From the NCBI RefSeq assembly GCF_014207745.1, contig NZ_JACHJB010000002.1, positions 3,159,178 to 3,223,177 of the forward strand: a stretch of 64,000 nt of DNA, read 5' to 3'. Shown piece after piece: positions 62,542-64,000 of this stretch. The notes under the pieces were generated by a model that was given only the letters and a program-made list of their open reading frames with translations, ran no database searches and was not told the origin of the DNA. The position numbers and the translations under genes were made by a program. How positions within the stretch are numbered: the stretch's first letter is position 1; each line of letters opens with the position of its first letter. The DNA comes from Nonomuraea muscovyensis (lineage in GTDB: Bacteria > Actinomycetota > Actinomycetes > Streptosporangiales > Streptosporangiaceae).

Positions 62542-62854
62542 CACAAGTTTTTATGGGTACCAAAACTGCAACTGGATCTAACCTAGCACACCTTCAGTCG
62601 TGCTGCGCGTGCCCCGCCACCGTCGCGCCCGAACGTCCAGGGGCGGGAATTCGCCGCGATTGAGGGGTCCTGGATCCGGTCTCGACCTGGGCGAGCCGGT
62701 CGGGTGCGTCGCCTACGAGACCGAGGCGAAGCTGACGAGGGAGACGTAGCGGGTGAAGCCGGCCTCGTCACACATGCCGTCGCGACCTCCGGAGGACCCG
62801 GCCGAGACCTGGTGACGATGTGCGGGGCACCGCCGCGGCGGCAGATTGAGCCGG

Positions 62855-63862
62855 GTGAACACCTCTCGTCCAACAAATCACCGTACGGTCGTGCCGGTCC
62901 TGATCATCGCTGTCTGGTCGGTGAGCTATCTGGTGCTCGGCCTTCTCTGGGCTCTCGGAGCGCCCGGATATCCGTTCGACGCCGGCCGTGCGGGCGCGGG
63001 CAACACCCTTCTCGACCCTCTTCCGGCGGCGGTCGGCGGGAGCGTGCTGGCGGTGTCGGCGCTGGTGGCCGGCGTCGTCGCCGTGCTCGCCGCCAGGGGC
63101 CCGCTCAACCGGGCCACCGCCGTCGTGGCCGTCGTGGCCGGCGTCGGCCTGGCGGTGCTTCTGCCCGACGTACGCATCATGATGACCGCCGGGTACCTGC
63201 CGGTGATGCTCGCCGCCGCGCTCGCCGGCCAGGCCGAGTTCTCGATGATCGCGTCCATGCTGACCTGGCCGAGCGTCAACCTGCTGATCCTGATGGCGGT
63301 CGGCGTCAGTCTGATGGTCCTGGGGACGCGCGCGTTGCTCGGAGAGCCCGGGCGGCCCGGCAGCGCCGCCCGCGCGTTCCGGGTCGGGCGGTACGCGACC
63401 GCCGTCGCGGTCGCCGTCCCCGTCGTCTACGCCGTCACCCGCTTCGGCTGGCTCCTGGGCATTCCCGTCGGCATCAGTGACGAGTTCCTGGCCTACATCG
63501 CCGAGATCACCCCGATCGGCGCCGGTCTCGGCGCCCTCGGTCTCCTCGGCGCGGTCCTGACCGTCGGCCTGGTCCGGCCGTGGGGTGAGATCTGGCCGCG
63601 CTGGGTGCCGTTCCTGCGCGGACGACCGATTCCGGCACGCCTCCCTGCCTACTCGGCGCTGGCCGTCTCCCTTCCCATCACGTCCGCCGGACTGATGTAC
63701 GTCCGCCAGAAGCTCAGCGGCGAGCAGGTCGGCCCGGCCGGGGCCGCCGACGAGCTGGGCGCCTGGTTGCCGGAGATGTTGTGGCCGCTGTGGGGTGCGG
63801 CCCTGGCGGTGGCCGCCCTGGCGTACCTCACCCGCCGCCGGTACCACGCACGCCGACCATAA
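62855..63862 (+). CDS. Multi-helix membrane protein of unknown function
   Basis: A 335-residue integral membrane protein with about eight hydrophobic segments (for example VLIIAVWSVSYLVLGLLWAL, LAVSALVAGVVAVLAA and PVMLAAALAG). No catalytic motif or known family is recognised. GTG 62855 is my choice; TTG 62846 is possible. The stop overlaps the next start (TAATG), so it is coupled to the gene at 63862. Confidence 0.7.
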   Translation: MNTSRPTNHRTVVPVLIIAVWSVSYLVLGLLWALGAPGYPFDAGRAGAGNTLLDPLPAAVGGSVLAVSALVAGVVAVLAARGPLNRATAVVAVVAGVGLAVLLPDVRIMMTAGYLPVMLAAALAGQAEFSMIASMLTWPSVNLLILMAVGVSLMVLGTRALLGEPGRPGSAARAFRVGRYATAVAVAVPVVYAVTRFGWLLGIPVGISDEFLAYIAEITPIGAGLGALGLLGAVLTVGLVRPWGEIWPRWVPFLRGRPIPARLPAYSALAVSLPITSAGLMYVRQKLSGEQVGPAGAADELGAWLPEMLWPLWGAALAVAALAYLTRRRYHARRP

Positions 63863-64000
63863 TGGTGGACGTGGAAGAGTCCCCGCCTCCGGCCGGCGCC
63901 GCGGTGGACACGTTTCTCGGCCGGCATCAGGTGAGCGGCGACGCCGTGCTCGCCGTCCTGCTCGCCCTGCCCCTCGGCCTGGTCTCGTTCGGCCTGCTCC
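63862..64000 (+). CDS. N-terminus of a membrane protein, possibly a sensor kinase (3' end outside window)
   Basis: The first 46 codons encode a hydrophilic start (VDVEESPPPAGAAVDTFLG) and a first membrane helix (AVLAVLLALPLGLVSFGLL). This arrangement is common in actinobacterial sensor histidine kinases, but no kinase motif is inside the window. Translation is coupled to the upstream membrane protein by the TAATG overlap. Confidence 0.5.
   Translation, partial: MVDVEESPPPAGAAVDTFLGRHQVSGDAVLAVLLALPLGLVSFGLL

Noticed and set aside
62583..62876. 97-residue minus-strand frame near the cold-shock gene
   Set aside because: Composition is Arg/Ser/Pro-rich shadow sequence with no domain. A short segment MCDEAGFTRYVSLVSF looked protein-like but is too short to support a gene.

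Overview
The window is high-GC actinobacterial chromosome. GTG and TTG starts are common, genes overlap by 4 bases, and there are membrane Ser/Thr kinases, SARP/BTAD regulators, a partial conservon (histidine kinase plus DUF742), a leaderless-looking gene and many lipoprotein transport genes. The gene set fits Streptosporangiales (Nonomuraea-like), but the genus is inference.

Layout. 1-8.7 kb: end of a receptor kinase; a TetR gene divergent from an ABC-F / virginiamycin-B-lyase pair (a streptogramin resistance module); quinone oxidoreductase; LysE exporter; a small secreted protein; a wHTH regulator coupled to an AlkA-type glycosylase. 8.6-13.4 kb: cobyric acid synthase, then a MauE/TlpA redox pair behind a SARP-type operator, and two unknown genes. 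13.6-23.5 kb: a second receptor kinase, PhzF, a berberine-bridge-type oxidase divergent from a large SARP-ATPase-TPR regulator, and Tex. 23.8-31.6 kb: one operon of DUF917, hydantoinase/oxoprolinase and a complete peptide-type ABC importer. 31.6-38.5 kb: two-gene conservon remnant, an orphan paralogue of the importer binding protein, a permuted NlpC/P60-like hydrolase, CbiB, an APH-like kinase and tRNA-Arg(UCU).

From the tRNA to about 60.4 kb the DNA is an accessory region full of broken elements: an integrase remnant, IS3, Tn3, ISL3, IS256, IS630, IS481-like and IS1634-like pieces, and a 232-bp inverted repeat around an MFS/LysR pair. In it sit a serine hydrolase, two drug-type MFS exporters, a VOC protein, a secreted beta/gamma-crystallin-like protein and the most interesting locus.

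That locus (50.6-59.6 kb) is a pair of convergent modules, each ordered MauE-like, TlpA-like (CQPC), peptide-type ABC exporter and S26 signal peptidase (order of the last two swapped), ending in tiny Cys-rich peptide genes: one in the left module and three in the right, two of the three under 60 residues. All four peptides share a short leader with an L-x-D-R motif and an AxA end, followed by a core with 6-8 cysteines. A small SARP gene lies between the modules. Both module promoters carry three GCTA heptamers exactly 11 bp apart with identical spacers, the classic SARP operator layout. I infer a SARP-controlled system for export, leader removal and disulfide oxidation of Cys-rich peptides (bacteriocin or signal). 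The right module's MauE gene is frameshifted and has lost a motif cysteine.

After 60.4 kb the core resumes with a DEAD-box helicase, a cold-shock protein with a terminator-like leader, and an unknown membrane protein coupled to a truncated gene at the window edge.
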